In this document: positions 36,827 through 45,744 of the stretch, in pieces | Layout of the letters: every line of letters begins with the position of its first letter | Position numbering within the stretch: position 1 is the first letter of the stretch | DNA from: Micromonospora sp. NBRC 110009 | Lineage (GTDB): Bacteria; Actinomycetota; Actinomycetes; Mycobacteriales; Micromonosporaceae | Length of the DNA: 64,000 bases | Direction of reading: 5' to 3' | Assembly (NCBI RefSeq): GCF_030518795.1 | Contig: NZ_CP130427.1 | Location: 3,472,001-3,536,000, forward strand | Notes under the pieces: generated by a model | Told to the model about the DNA's origin: nothing | The model's input: the letters and a program-made list of their open reading frames with translations, nothing else | Database searches by the model: none | Program-made: the position numbers and the translations under genes

Positions 36827-36965
36827 CGGACCTCCCGGATCCCGCTCCGGGGGAGCGCGCCGGAGCGACGTGTGCGGCGGGCCGCGAGAACCAGGCAGGG
36901 CCCTCGGCGGCGCGGCTCCCTGCCCGCGAGGTTAGCGGCGCGGCGGCGATCCGGCGAGGGGGAGA

Positions 36966-39077
36966 TCAGTCCTTCTCGACGGTGACCGTGCTCGGCTTGG
37001 CGCTGCGCTCGTCGGTGGTCGGCTTGGTCGGGCGCTTGCCGTTCTCGCCGGTGCTGGTGATCTTCGTGGGGGTGGCGCCCCGGCCGCCCTCGCCGGGCAC
37101 CGCGGCCACGGTCGGCTCGCCGTCCACTCCGGAGGTGGCCTGGTTTCCGTCCACGGTGGTGACCGGTTCGGCGACGGGACGGGCTGCCCCGCCCTCCGCG
37201 GCCGGCTCCGGCTCCGCGGCCGGCTCCGGTTCCGGTTCCGTGGCGGTCGCGGGTTCCGTGGCCGCCGCCGCTCCGCTCCCGTTGGGGGAGACGGCCGCGG
37301 TGCCCCGGGCGGCCACCGGCGCGCTGGTCCCGGCGGCCGGTGCCTCCGGGCTCTTCCCGCCCGTCGGCGCGGCGGTGTCCTTGGCGCCCGCCGGCGTCGG
37401 ACGGGACTCGCCGCCGGCCGCGGCGGCCAGCTCGTCCGGGTCGACCGGGGTGGCGGCCAGGCCGGCCGCGTTCGCCGACAGTCTCAGCTCGGCGAGCGCG
37501 CGCTGGAGGTCGTCGGACTCCTGCCGCGACTTCCACGTCTCCGTGCGCAGGTCGGCCAGCTCCTGCTGGGCCTGGGCGATCTCCAGCATCACCTGGGCGA
37601 GCTGCTGCCGGCCGGTGGCCACCTCCTGCTGGGTGGCGGCGAGGTGCTGCTGAGTGGTGGCCAGGTGCTGCTGGGTGGTGGCCGCGTACTCCTCGAACTG
37701 GCGGCGGGAGGCGGCGACGTGCTCGTCGGCCTTGCGGCGCTTGTCGCCGGCGTCCGCCTCGGCCTGCGCCAGCAGCTTGGCGGCCTCCTCCTCGGCCCGC
37801 CGGCGTATGGTCAGCGCGTCCTGCTCGGCGGCCTGCCGGATCCGGGCGCCGCCCTGCTCGATCTCCACGCGCTGGGCGGCGTGCGTCTTCTGCTGCTCGT
37901 CCTGGCGCTTCTTGTGCTGCTTGTCGAGCTCGTCGCGGCGCTTGGCGTACTCCTGCTCGGCGGCGGCGCGGCGCCGGGCGAACTCCTTGTCGGCCGCGTC
38001 CCGCCGGGCGTTGACCTCCTTCTCCACGCCGGCCCGCCAGGCGCCCAGCTCCTGCTGGGTCTGGGCCCGGGCCTGCTGCACGTACGCCTCGGTCTCGGTG
38101 CGCATCCGCTGCACGTACGCCTCGACCTCGGTGCGGCTGCGCTTGCCGGCCTCGGCGGCCTCGGTGGTGAGCCGGTTGGCCTCGGTACGCGCCCGGCCCC
38201 GGGTGACCTTCGCCGCCTCCTCGGCGTCGTCGACGATCTTCTTGGCGTCGGCGTGCGCCTTGGCGTGGGTGGCCCGGCCGGCCTCGGCCGCGGACTCGGT
38301 GAGCCGCTTGGCCTCCTGCTGCGCCTTGGCGTGCATCTCCTTCGCCGCCTCGCGGAGCTGGGTGGCCTCCTGCTGGGCCTTGGCCAGCGCCTCCTTGGCC
38401 GTCTCGCGCAGCCGGGTGGACTCCTGCTGGGCCCGGGTGTGGATCTCCTTGGCGGTGTCCCGGAGCTGGGTGGCCTCCTGCTGGGCCTTGGCCAGCGCCT
38501 CCTGAGTGGCCTTGCGCAGCCGGGTGGCCTCGTCGTTGGCGTCCCTGCGGAGCTTGCCGGCCTCGTCCTTGGCGGCCTTGAGGGTGGCCTCCGCCTCGGC
38601 CTTGCGGGCGGCGGTGTGCCGCTCCTCCTCGGCCCGCCGGGCGGCGAGGGCGATCTCGAAGTCCTTGAGCGCCTGAGCCGCCTGCTTCCGGGCCTCCTCG
38701 ATGATGTGCTCGGCGGCCGCACGACGGGCCTCGATCTCCTCGTTGGCGGCGGCGAGGATGTCGTCCGCCTGCTCCTCGGCCATCAGGAGGATCTGTTCGA
38801 CCCGGGGGCCGAGGTGCCGGAACGAGGCCCGGTCCACCACACCCACCTGCTTGCGCACCTGGGCGAGGTCGCGTTGCAGCACCTCCACCTGGCCGGCCAG
38901 CTTGTGGATCTGCGTGTACGCCTGCTCCCGCTCCGCCGTCAGCGCCGAGATCTCGTGCTCCGCACGAGCGACGTACCGGTCGACCTGTCGTTTGTCGTAT
39001 CCCCGCAGCGCGGACTCGAAGCTGGGCTCCGTGGTCACGTCCCCGCCGAGATCGAACAGTTCCTCGCCGTGCGACAT
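36966..39077 (-). CDS. DivIVA-like long coiled-coil protein (Scy/FilP-type)
   Basis: 703 residues. The N-terminus FESALRGYDKRQVDRYVARA is the DivIVA-type membrane-curvature/oligomerisation motif. Residues about 45-560 are nearly continuous coiled coil with internal repeats of the kind EALAKAQQEATQLREAAKE, AKAQQEAKRL and others. The C-terminal 140 residues are low-complexity (Ala, Pro, Glu, Thr). In Streptomyces, Scy and FilP, encoded beside the epimerase gene, build the tip-organising complex for polar growth; the position here is the same, so a cytoskeletal role is likely. At 703 residues it is shorter than S. coelicolor Scy as I recall it. Confidence 0.8.
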   Translation of the reverse strand: MSHGEELFDLGGDVTTEPSFESALRGYDKRQVDRYVARAEHEISALTAEREQAYTQIHKLAGQVEVLQRDLAQVRKQVGVVDRASFRHLGPRVEQILLMAEEQADDILAAANEEIEARRAAAEHIIEEARKQAAQALKDFEIALAARRAEEERHTAARKAEAEATLKAAKDEAGKLRRDANDEATRLRKATQEALAKAQQEATQLRDTAKEIHTRAQQESTRLRETAKEALAKAQQEATQLREAAKEMHAKAQQEAKRLTESAAEAGRATHAKAHADAKKIVDDAEEAAKVTRGRARTEANRLTTEAAEAGKRSRTEVEAYVQRMRTETEAYVQQARAQTQQELGAWRAGVEKEVNARRDAADKEFARRRAAAEQEYAKRRDELDKQHKKRQDEQQKTHAAQRVEIEQGGARIRQAAEQDALTIRRRAEEEAAKLLAQAEADAGDKRRKADEHVAASRRQFEEYAATTQQHLATTQQHLAATQQEVATGRQQLAQVMLEIAQAQQELADLRTETWKSRQESDDLQRALAELRLSANAAGLAATPVDPDELAAAAGGESRPTPAGAKDTAAPTGGKSPEAPAAGTSAPVAARGTAAVSPNGSGAAAATEPATATEPEPEPAAEPEPAAEGGAARPVAEPVTTVDGNQATSGVDGEPTVAAVPGEGGRGATPTKITSTGENGKRPTKPTTDERSAKPSTVTVEKD

Positions 39078-39177
39078 GCCCCCATCCTCACACGCATCCG
39101 GCTCTGCTGGGGCGATACGGACGCCCCTGTTGGGACCTACTTCACCGAGGGTGTCGAAAGGGGCGGAAAAGCATCAC

Positions 39178-39217
39178 GGCGCGGGGTGTCACCGGTCACC
39201 CGGTGTCACCCCGCGCC
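39178..39217 (-). terminator. Terminator between the two coiled-coil genes
   Basis: A 17-bp stem with one mismatch (39178-39194 with 39201-39217) and a 6-nt loop, downstream of the 416-residue protein gene on the minus strand. Confidence 0.75.
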
Positions 39218-39245
39218 GCGGCTCATGCCCCGTTGCGGGTGGTGT

Positions 39246-40496
39246 TCAGCTGGCCGACTCGGCGACCTTCTTCTCCGCGCCCTCGGTCTTGGCCGGCTCC
39301 GGCTTCGCGCCAGCCGCCGGCACGCCGGGCACGATGCCGGCCAGGCCGGAGAGCATCTGCCCGAGCTGGGAGGTGACGGCGTCCTTCTGCCGGGTGAGGT
39401 CCTCGACCTCGCGGCGGGCCGCCTGGGTGGTCAGCTCGGCCTCGGTGCGGGCCTCGCTGAGCAGGCGCTGCGCCTCGGCCCTCGCCTCGGTCAGCGTCTT
39501 GTCGGCGAGCGCCTTGGCCTTCTCCACCGTCTCGGTGGCGGTGCGCTCGGACTCGACCCGGCGGGCTTCGGCCCGCTGCTCGATCTCCTTGGCCCGCTCC
39601 TGGGCGGCCCGGGCCCGCTGCTCGGCCTCGCTGACCAGCTTCTGGGTCTGCGCGACCTGGGCGGCGTGCCGCTCCGACTCTTCGCGCTCGGCCTTCTCCC
39701 GCCGCTCGGCGAGCTGCAGCTCCAGGGCCTGCAGGTCCTTGTCGCGCTTGTCCCGGGCGTCGGTGAGCAGCTTGGTCGCCTCGGCCCGCTTCTCCTCGGC
39801 CTCCCGCGCGGCCTTCGCCCGCTGCTGGGTGATCTCCCGCTCGGCGGTGGCCCGCAGGGTGGCCACCTCACGCTCGACGGTGGACTTCAGCTCGGCCACC
39901 TCGTGCGCGGTGACCGTCCGCAGCTGCTTGGTCTCCCGCTCGGCGTCGGCGCGCAGGGTGTCGGCCTCGCGGCGGGCCTGCACCCGGACCTCGGCGGCCT
40001 CCCGCTCCGCGGCGGTGCGGACGCTGCCGGCCTCCCGCTCGGCGGTGGCCTTCATGGCGGCCGCCTCGGCGCGCGCCTTGTCGGTGATCTCCCGCGCCTC
40101 CAGGCGTGCGGCGGAGAGGATGCCCTCCGACTCCCGCTTGGCCTCGTTGCGGTGGTCGTTGGCCTGCTCCTCGGCCAGCCGGAGGATCTGCTCGACGCGA
40201 GTGCCCAGGCCGGAGAGGGTCGGCCGGCTGTTCTCCTCGAGCTGCTTGTTGGTGTCGGCGAGCTTCTGCTCGATCGCGCTCTGGCGCTGCTCGGCCTGGC
40301 GGAGCCGGCGCTGGGCGTCGTTCATCCGCTGCTCGGCCTCGGCGCGGGCCTGCTCGGACTGGGTCAGCGCGGCGGACAGTCGGCCGATGAAGTCGTCGAC
40401 CTGGCCGGTGTTGTATCCGCGCAGGCCAACGGTGAAATCGGGCTGCGAGTTTGCGTTATCGAAGAACGCAAGAGGGGAGGACTGCTGCTGGGGCAT
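39246..40496 (-). CDS. DivIVA-like coiled-coil protein (FilP-type)
   Basis: 416 residues. N-terminus FTVGLRGYNTGQVDDFIGRL is again a DivIVA-like motif. A long coiled coil (about 40-375) is built on AEREA/AEREV heptads, then a Pro/Lys tail. The neighbourhood (epimerase, thiolase, MeaB) matches the Streptomyces FilP/Scy locus. Likely partner of the 703-residue protein in a polar cytoskeleton. Separated from it by a terminator, so the two may be independently controlled. Confidence 0.82.
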   Translation of the reverse strand: MPQQQSSPLAFFDNANSQPDFTVGLRGYNTGQVDDFIGRLSAALTQSEQARAEAEQRMNDAQRRLRQAEQRQSAIEQKLADTNKQLEENSRPTLSGLGTRVEQILRLAEEQANDHRNEAKRESEGILSAARLEAREITDKARAEAAAMKATAEREAGSVRTAAEREAAEVRVQARREADTLRADAERETKQLRTVTAHEVAELKSTVEREVATLRATAEREITQQRAKAAREAEEKRAEATKLLTDARDKRDKDLQALELQLAERREKAEREESERHAAQVAQTQKLVSEAEQRARAAQERAKEIEQRAEARRVESERTATETVEKAKALADKTLTEARAEAQRLLSEARTEAELTTQAARREVEDLTRQKDAVTSQLGQMLSGLAGIVPGVPAAGAKPEPAKTEGAEKKVAESAS

Positions 40497-40654
40497 TGGG
40501 ACATACTCGCAGACGCCCCAGGGTGCTTCGCAAGAGCGGTCCGCAGCTTTCCTGTCCTCTTTACATGGTCAACCCGCGGGCGCCGACGGGACGGGGCCGG
40601 ATGGCGATCTTGGCAGGTCCCGGGGCGCGTCACACGTCGGTCGGGGTGAGCGCG

Positions 40655-40687
40655 AAAAGGGCCGCGGGGCGTGGCCCGCGGCCCTTT
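40655..40687 (-). terminator. Terminator after ccr
   Basis: A 13-bp stem (AAAGGGCCGCGGG, 40656-40668, with 40675-40687) and 6-nt loop. Read on the minus strand it is followed by TTTT, so it has a partial U-tract. The rest of 40497-40773 contains no gene. Confidence 0.82.
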
Positions 40688-40773
40688 GTCGGACGGCAAT
40701 CAAATGGCGTCCCGGCGCGCTGAAAAGGCAATGGCGGCCGGCGCAATGGTCGCGCCGGGGTCACCCGAACGGG

Positions 40774-42129
40774 TCAGTGCCCGCGGAACCGGTTGATCGC
40801 CGTTTCGTGCCGGGCCCGCAGCGCGGTGTCCCGGACGCCGAGGCCGTCGGACGGGGCGAGGCAGCGCACCCCGACCTTGCCCTGATGCGCGTTGCGGTGC
40901 ACCTCGTACGCGGCCTGGCCGGTCTGCTCCAGCGGGTAGGTCCTGGACACGGTCGGGTGCACCTTGCCCAGCGCCACCAGCCGGTTGGCCTGCCACGCCT
41001 CGTGGTAGTTGGCGAAGTGGCTGCCGACGATCCGCTTCAGGTGCATCCACAGGTAGCGGTTGTCGTACTGGTGCAGGTAGCCGCTGGTGGAGGCGCAGGT
41101 GACGATCGTGCCGCCCTTCTTGGCGACGTAGACGCTGGCGCCGAAGGTCTCCCGGCCGGGGTGCTCGAAGACGATGTCCGGGTCCTCGCCGCCGGTCAGC
41201 TCGCGGATCCGCTCCCCGAACCGGCGCCACTCGTCCTGGTCCTGGGTCTCCTCGTCCTTCCAGAAGCGGAAGCCCTCGGCGGTGCGGTCGATCACCAGCT
41301 CGGCGCCCATCTTCCGGCACAGCTCGGCCTTCTCCGGCGAGGAGACCACGCAGACCGGGATGGCCCCGCCGTTGAGCGCCATCTGGGTGGCGTAGCCGCC
41401 CAGGCCGCCGGAGGCGCCCCAGATCAGCACCACGTCGCCCTGCTTCATGTTCGCCCCGTGGTGCGAGACGAGCTGCCGGTACGCGGTGGAGTTGACCAGG
41501 CCCGGGCTGGCCGCCTCCTCCCAGCTCAGGTGGCGCGGCTTCGGCATGAGCTGGTTGGCCTTGACCACGGCCAGCTCGGCCAGGCCGCCGAAGTTGGTCT
41601 CGAAGCCCCAGATCCGCTGCTGCGGGTCGAGCATCGTGTCGTCGTGGCCGGCGGCGTCCTCCAGCTCGACGGAGAGGCAGTGCGCGACCACCTCGTCGCC
41701 GGCCTTCCACCGGGTCACCCCCGGTCCGGTCCGCAGCACCACGCCGGCCGCGTCCGACCCGACCACGTGGTACGGCAGGTCGTGCCGGCGGGTCAGCTCG
41801 GAGAGCCGGCCGTAGCGCTGGAGGAACTTGAAGGTGGGCAGCGGCTCGAAGATGCTGGTCCACACGGTGTTGTAGTTGATGGCGCTGGCCATCACGGCGA
41901 CCAGCGCCTCGCCCGGGCCCAGCTCGGGGGTGGGCACCTCCTGGACGTGCAGCGCCTTGCGCGGGTCCTTGTCGCGGGTGGCCATGCCGTCGAACATCCG
42001 GGTGTCCTCGGCGCGGACCACCACGCCCCGGTAGGTCTCCGGTACCGGCAGGCCGGCGAGGCCGGCGAGTTCCCGCTCTGGCTGCGCGGAGCCCTCCGCC
42101 GCCATGATCGCTTCGAGGATGTCCTGCAC
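40774..42129 (-). CDS. ccr: Crotonyl-CoA carboxylase/reductase
   Basis: 451 residues. NADPH-dependent reductive carboxylation of crotonyl-CoA to (2S)-ethylmalonyl-CoA, the key step of the ethylmalonyl-CoA pathway and a source of extender units for polyketides. The MDR fold shows the nucleotide-binding LIWGASGGLGGYATQMAL and the family blocks SAINYNTVWTSIFEPLPTF, HVVGSDAAGVVLRTG and VFEHPGRETFGASVYVAKKGG. I start at the GTG at 42129: GGGAGG lies 5 nt upstream, whereas the start at 42225 would add 32 Gly/Ala/Arg-rich residues. An operator of the acyl-CoA regulon lies at 42261-42278, 131 nt before this start. Confidence 0.95.
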   Translation of the reverse strand: MQDILEAIMAAEGSAQPERELAGLAGLPVPETYRGVVVRAEDTRMFDGMATRDKDPRKALHVQEVPTPELGPGEALVAVMASAINYNTVWTSIFEPLPTFKFLQRYGRLSELTRRHDLPYHVVGSDAAGVVLRTGPGVTRWKAGDEVVAHCLSVELEDAAGHDDTMLDPQQRIWGFETNFGGLAELAVVKANQLMPKPRHLSWEEAASPGLVNSTAYRQLVSHHGANMKQGDVVLIWGASGGLGGYATQMALNGGAIPVCVVSSPEKAELCRKMGAELVIDRTAEGFRFWKDEETQDQDEWRRFGERIRELTGGEDPDIVFEHPGRETFGASVYVAKKGGTIVTCASTSGYLHQYDNRYLWMHLKRIVGSHFANYHEAWQANRLVALGKVHPTVSRTYPLEQTGQAAYEVHRNAHQGKVGVRCLAPSDGLGVRDTALRARHETAINRFRGH

Positions 42130-42260
42130 GGTGACCTCCCGTTCGTTGGCACCCGCACCGGCGGCAGGGGTGCTGCCATCGTCGGCGCCGGTGCGACGGG
42201 ACCGCCATGTCGGCAATCGACACATCCGGCACCGGTCGCGCTCCTGTGCAGCCGGACGTT

Positions 42261-42278
42261 ACTGAACGGTAGCTAGGG
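42261..42278 (-). promoter_or_regulatory. Acyl-CoA regulon operator, site 5
   Basis: On the minus strand it reads CCCTAGCTACCGTTCAGT, matching the consensus in both halves. It lies 131 nt before ccr and overlaps a TAACGT -10-like box (42256-42261). Confidence 0.6.
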
Positions 42279-42372
42279 TCGGAAGTCCTCTGTGAAAAAC
42301 TGCATCCACCGATGCGTGGAGCTGTCCGTGGGAACGTTGAACCGCGCACTGCCGCGCCACGTCCCAGGAGAT

Positions 42373-42406
42373 GGGAAGGCTCCCGGCCCGGGCCGGGAGC
42401 CTTCCC
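42373..42406 (-). terminator. Terminator after the epimerase gene
   Basis: A perfect 16-bp inverted repeat (42373-42388 with 42391-42406), 7 nt beyond the epimerase stop. It also shields the ccr promoter from epimerase transcription. Confidence 0.82.
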
Positions 42407-42413
42407 CGCCGGC

Positions 42414-42890
42414 TCAGTGGCCGGTCGCGGCCGGCTCCACCAGCTCGACCAGCACCCCGCCGGCGGCCTTCGGGTGGACGAAGTTGACCCGCGACCCGCC
42501 GGTGCCCCGCTTCGGCGCGTCCCAGAGCAGCCGCACGCCCCGCTCGCGCAGTGCCGCACACGCCGCGTCGATGTCCACCACCGTGTACGCGACCTGCTGC
42601 ACCCCCGGCCCGTTGCGGTCCAGGAACTTCGCGATCGTCGACTCCGGCGACAGCGGCGCGAGCAGCTGCACGCAGCCGCCCTCGGTGGTCGGGCCGACCG
42701 CCAGCATCGCCTCGCGTACGCCCTGCTCCTCGTTGGTCTCGGTGTGCACGCAGCGCATGCCGAAGGTGCGCTGGTAGAAGTCGATGGCGGCGTCCAGGTC
42801 GGGCACGGCGACCCCGACGTGGTCGATCCGGCGCAGGCCGATGTCTGTGATGTAGTCGGCAGCGGGCTCGACGGGGGAGTTCTCAACCAT
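42414..42890 (-). CDS. mce: Methylmalonyl-CoA/ethylmalonyl-CoA epimerase
   Basis: 158 residues in two VOC modules. [20 protein letters not shown] carries the first metal His, [14 protein letters not shown] is the epimerase-specific block, [14 protein letters not shown] has the second-module region and VLVELVEP the final Glu. It equilibrates (2R)/(2S) forms of ethylmalonyl- or methylmalonyl-CoA between Ccr and the mutases. The ATG at 42890 is used; a TTG at 42911 would overlap the operator. A CAGACT box ends 6 nt before the start, so the mRNA may be leaderless. Divergent from the thiolase gene, with one operator between them. Confidence 0.92.
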   Translation of the reverse strand: MVENSPVEPAADYITDIGLRRIDHVGVAVPDLDAAIDFYQRTFGMRCVHTETNEEQGVREAMLAVGPTTEGGCVQLLAPLSPESTIAKFLDRNGPGVQQVAYTVVDIDAACAALRERGVRLLWDAPKRGTGGSRVNFVHPKAAGGVLVELVEPAATGH

Positions 42891-42902
42891 GACGCTAGTC
42901 TG

Positions 42903-42920
42903 ACCGAACAATCGTTAAGG
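42903..42920. promoter_or_regulatory. Acyl-CoA regulon operator, site 4 (shared, divergent)
   Basis: On the minus strand CCTTAACGATTGTTCGGT. It sits in the 63-nt space between epimerase and thiolase starts and could control both at once. Confidence 0.65.
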
Positions 42921-42953
42921 CGTACAGGTCGGCACCCCCCTCGGAGGCAGGCA

Positions 42954-44153
42954 ATGGCTTCGGTGATCGTCAGCGGCGCGCGGACCCCGATGGGGCGCCT
43001 GCTGGGCAACCTCAAGGACCTCCCCGCGACCAAGCTCGGTGGCGTCGCGATCAAGGCGGCGCTGGAGCGCGCCGGCGTCGCCCCCGACCAGGTCCAGTAC
43101 GTGATCATGGGTCAGGTGCTGCAGGCCGGCGCCGGCCAGATCCCGGCCCGCCAGGCGGCCGTCGAGGCCGGCATCCCGATGTCCACCCCGGCGCTGACCA
43201 TCAACAAGGTCTGCCTCTCCGGCCTGGACGCGATCGCCCTGGCCGACCAGCTCATCCGGGCCGGCGAGTTCGACATCGTGGTGGCCGGCGGCATGGAGTC
43301 GATGACCAACGCGCCGCACCTGCTGCTCGGCCAGCGTTCCGGCTACAAGTACGGCGACGTGGCGATCAAGGACCACATGGCCCTGGACGGTCTCACCGAC
43401 GCCTGGGATTGCTGCTCGATGGGTGAGTCAACCGAGCGGCACGGCGCGAAGCACGGCATCACCCGCGAGGAGCAGGACGCCTTCGCCGCGGCCAGCCACC
43501 AGCGCGCCGCCGCCGCCCAGAAGAACGGGCACTTCGCCGACGAGATCGCCCCGGTGATCATCCCGCAGCGCAAGGGCGACCCGCTGGTGATCAGCGAGGA
43601 CGAGGGCATCCGGCCGGACACCACCGCCGAGTCGCTGGGCAAGCTCCGCCCGGCCTTCACCAAGGACGGCACCATCACCGCCGGCAGCTCCTCGCCGATC
43701 TCCGACGGCGCCGCCGCCGTGGTCGTGATGAGCAAGGCCAAGGCCAAGGAGCTGGGGCTGACCTGGCTGGCCGAGATCGGCGCACACGGCAACGTGGCCG
43801 GCCCGGACAACTCCCTGCACTCGCAGCCGTCCAACGCCATCAACCACGCCCTCAAGAAGGCCGGCCTGGGCGTCTCCGACCTCGACCTGATCGAGATCAA
43901 CGAGGCGTTCGCCGCGGTCGGCATCCAGTCCTCCCGGGACCTGGGCGTCAGCCCGGACAAGGTCAACGTCAACGGCGGCGCCATCGCGCTCGGCCACCCG
44001 ATCGGCATGTCCGGCGCCCGGCTGGTGCTCACCCTGGCGCTGGAGCTCAAGCGCCGGGGCGGCGGCACGGGTGCCGCGGCCCTCTGCGGCGGTGGCGGCC
44101 AGGGCGACGCGCTGATCATCCACGTGCCGGCCGGCGGTGAGTCGGCGCAGTGA
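42954..44153 (+). CDS. Acetyl-CoA C-acetyltransferase (thiolase)
   Basis: 399 residues. Condenses two acetyl-CoA to acetoacetyl-CoA, or cleaves 3-ketoacyl-CoA. The acylated Cys lies in [14 protein letters not shown], with [11 protein letters not shown], the late EINEAFAAV and [16 protein letters not shown]is/Cys region (CGGGGQG near the end). The biosynthetic-type sequence and its neighbours suggest it feeds the ethylmalonyl-CoA pathway. The ATG at 42954 follows GGAGG; long upstream in-frame extensions cross the operator. Its stop overlaps the meaB start. Confidence 0.93.
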   Translation: MASVIVSGARTPMGRLLGNLKDLPATKLGGVAIKAALERAGVAPDQVQYVIMGQVLQAGAGQIPARQAAVEAGIPMSTPALTINKVCLSGLDAIALADQLIRAGEFDIVVAGGMESMTNAPHLLLGQRSGYKYGDVAIKDHMALDGLTDAWDCCSMGESTERHGAKHGITREEQDAFAAASHQRAAAAQKNGHFADEIAPVIIPQRKGDPLVISEDEGIRPDTTAESLGKLRPAFTKDGTITAGSSSPISDGAAAVVVMSKAKAKELGLTWLAEIGAHGNVAGPDNSLHSQPSNAINHALKKAGLGVSDLDLIEINEAFAAVGIQSSRDLGVSPDKVNVNGGAIALGHPIGMSGARLVLTLALELKRRGGGTGAAALCGGGGQGDALIIHVPAGGESAQ

Positions 44154-45148
44154 CCGACGAGCACACCCCGACCGGGGCCACCGGATCGGTGCGCCGCAGC
44201 CGGGACGTACCGATGCTGGTGGAGCGGGCCCGCGCGGGTGACCCCCGCGCGGTGGCCCGGCTGATCACCCTGGTCGAGTCCGGCGACGAGGTGCTGCCGC
44301 AGGTCGCGGCGGCCCTCGCGCCGTACGCCGGGCACGCCCAGGTGGTCGGCCTGACCGGTTCGCCGGGCGTGGGCAAGTCGACCACCACCAACGAGCTGGT
44401 CCGGGCGCTGCGGGCGCGCGGCCACCGGGTGGGGGTGCTGGCCATCGACCCGTCCAGCCCGTTCACCGGCGGGGCCATCCTCGGCGACCGGGTCCGGATG
44501 CAGGACCACGCCACCGACCCCGGCGTCTACATCCGCTCGATGTCCAGCCGTGGCCACCTCGGCGGCCTCTCCGCCGCGACGCCGCAGGCGGTCCGGGTGC
44601 TGGAGGGCGCCGGTTGCGACGTGGTGCTGGTGGAGACCGTCGGCGTCGGGCAGGCCGAGGTCGAGGTTGCCTCGCTGGCCGACACCACGCTGGTGCTGCT
44701 CGCGCCGGGCATGGGCGACGCCATCCAGGCGGTCAAGGCCGGCATCCTGGAGATCGCCGACGTCTTCGTGGTGAACAAGGCCGACCGGGACGGCGTCGAC
44801 GCCACCGTCCGCGACATCCAGGGCATGATCGCGCTGGGCGAGCGCGGGCCGGGGGAGTGGCGGCCGCAGGTGGTCCGGGCGATCGCCGCGCGCGGCGAGG
44901 GGATCGACGACATCGCCGCCGCGATCGACAAGCACCGCGACTGGCTGGAGCGGCACGGCGAGCTGCGCCGCCGCCGGGAGGCGCGGGCCGCCGCCGAGAT
45001 CGAGGCGATCGCGCTGGGCACCCTGCGGGACCGGATCGGCTCGCTCCGCGACGGTACGCAGCTGCCGACGCTCGCGGCCAAGGTGGCCGAGGGCGCGATC
45101 GACCCGTACGCGGCCGCCACCGAACTGCTGGACCAGCTCGGCGCCTGA
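44150..45148 (+). CDS. meaB: MeaB-type G-protein chaperone of B12 mutases
   Basis: 332 residues. P-loop GTPase that loads and protects adenosylcobalamin on acyl-CoA mutases. G1 is [14 protein letters not shown], then [21 protein letters not shown] (switch region), [14 protein letters not shown] (G3) and NKAD (G4). The C-terminal dimerisation arm is present. GTGA overlap with the thiolase stop shows coupling. Likely clients in this window are isobutyryl-CoA mutase (45745) and ethylmalonyl-CoA mutase (22572). Confidence 0.94.
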   Translation: MTDEHTPTGATGSVRRSRDVPMLVERARAGDPRAVARLITLVESGDEVLPQVAAALAPYAGHAQVVGLTGSPGVGKSTTTNELVRALRARGHRVGVLAIDPSSPFTGGAILGDRVRMQDHATDPGVYIRSMSSRGHLGGLSAATPQAVRVLEGAGCDVVLVETVGVGQAEVEVASLADTTLVLLAPGMGDAIQAVKAGILEIADVFVVNKADRDGVDATVRDIQGMIALGERGPGEWRPQVVRAIAARGEGIDDIAAAIDKHRDWLERHGELRRRREARAAAEIEAIALGTLRDRIGSLRDGTQLPTLAAKVAEGAIDPYAAATELLDQLGA

Positions 45149-45182
45149 GGGCTCCACTGCGGACGCCCCAACTAGTACGCTC

Positions 45183-45212
45183 GCACCGCCTCACGGACCC
45201 GTGGGGCGGTGC
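45183..45212 (+). terminator. Hairpin between meaB and the Asp23 gene
   Basis: GCACCGCC (45183-45190) pairs with GGCGGTGC (45205-45212), with a further inner CACGG/CCGTG pairing. Probably a terminator; it ends 22 nt before the Asp23 start. Confidence 0.6.
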
Positions 45213-45234
45213 GCGTGTGTGTGGTGGGGAGAGC

Positions 45235-45648
45235 ATGGCTGACGAGGCGACCCAGGAGCTGTCGGTACTGCCGGACGCGGTGGCGGGCGGTGCGACGCAC
45301 GTCTCCGACGAGGTGGTGGAGAAGATCGCGGTGGCCGCCGCGAAGTCCGTGCTCGGGGTGGCCGAGCTCGGCGGCGACGTGGCCCGCTTCTTCAACGCCG
45401 TGCTGGACAAGGTCGGGCTGGACCAGGTCGGCGACGCCCGGCGCGGCTGCTCGGCGCACGTCACCAACGGCGCGGCGGTGGTCAACCTGGTCATCGTGAT
45501 CGACGGCGGCCGGCCGGTCCCGGAGGTGACCGACGCGGTCCGCTCGGCGGTGACCTCGGCGGTCGAGGCGTACGGGCTGCGGGTCGACGAGATCAACATC
45601 CGGGTCGACGACGTGGCCCTGGGCGGGCCGGCGGTGCCCTCGACCTGA
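45235..45648 (+). CDS. Asp23/Gls24 family envelope stress protein
   Basis: 137 residues. The Asp23 domain shows VSDEVVEKIAVAAAKSVLGVAEL at the start, the central VNLVIVIDGGRPVPEVTDAVR and VEAYGLRVDEINIRVDDV at the end. The family is linked to envelope stress and membrane-associated complexes in Gram-positive bacteria. No partner gene is adjacent. The ATG at 45235 is preceded by GGGGAGAG. Confidence 0.87.
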   Translation: MADEATQELSVLPDAVAGGATHVSDEVVEKIAVAAAKSVLGVAELGGDVARFFNAVLDKVGLDQVGDARRGCSAHVTNGAAVVNLVIVIDGGRPVPEVTDAVRSAVTSAVEAYGLRVDEINIRVDDVALGGPAVPST

Positions 45649-45674
45649 CCCAGGTTACCGGCCGGTACGCACAT

Positions 45675-45692
45675 CCTTAGCGATCGTTCAGG
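45675..45692 (+). promoter_or_regulatory. Acyl-CoA regulon operator, site 2 (best match)
   Basis: CCTTAGCGATCGTTCAGG. It overlaps the -35 position of TACACT (45702-45707). The 27-bp distance from operator start to the -10 box is the same as at site 1. Confidence 0.7.
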
Positions 45693-45701
45693 CAACCGTT
45701 C

Positions 45702-45707
45702 TACACT
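45702..45707 (+). promoter_or_regulatory. -10 box of the isobutyryl-CoA mutase gene
   Basis: TACACT, a near-ideal actinobacterial -10 hexamer, 38 nt before the ATG; its -35 region is covered by operator site 2. Confidence 0.55.
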
Positions 45708-45744
45708 CGGTCTTCAGTCGAGGACTCGAGGAGGAGCTCCGCGC

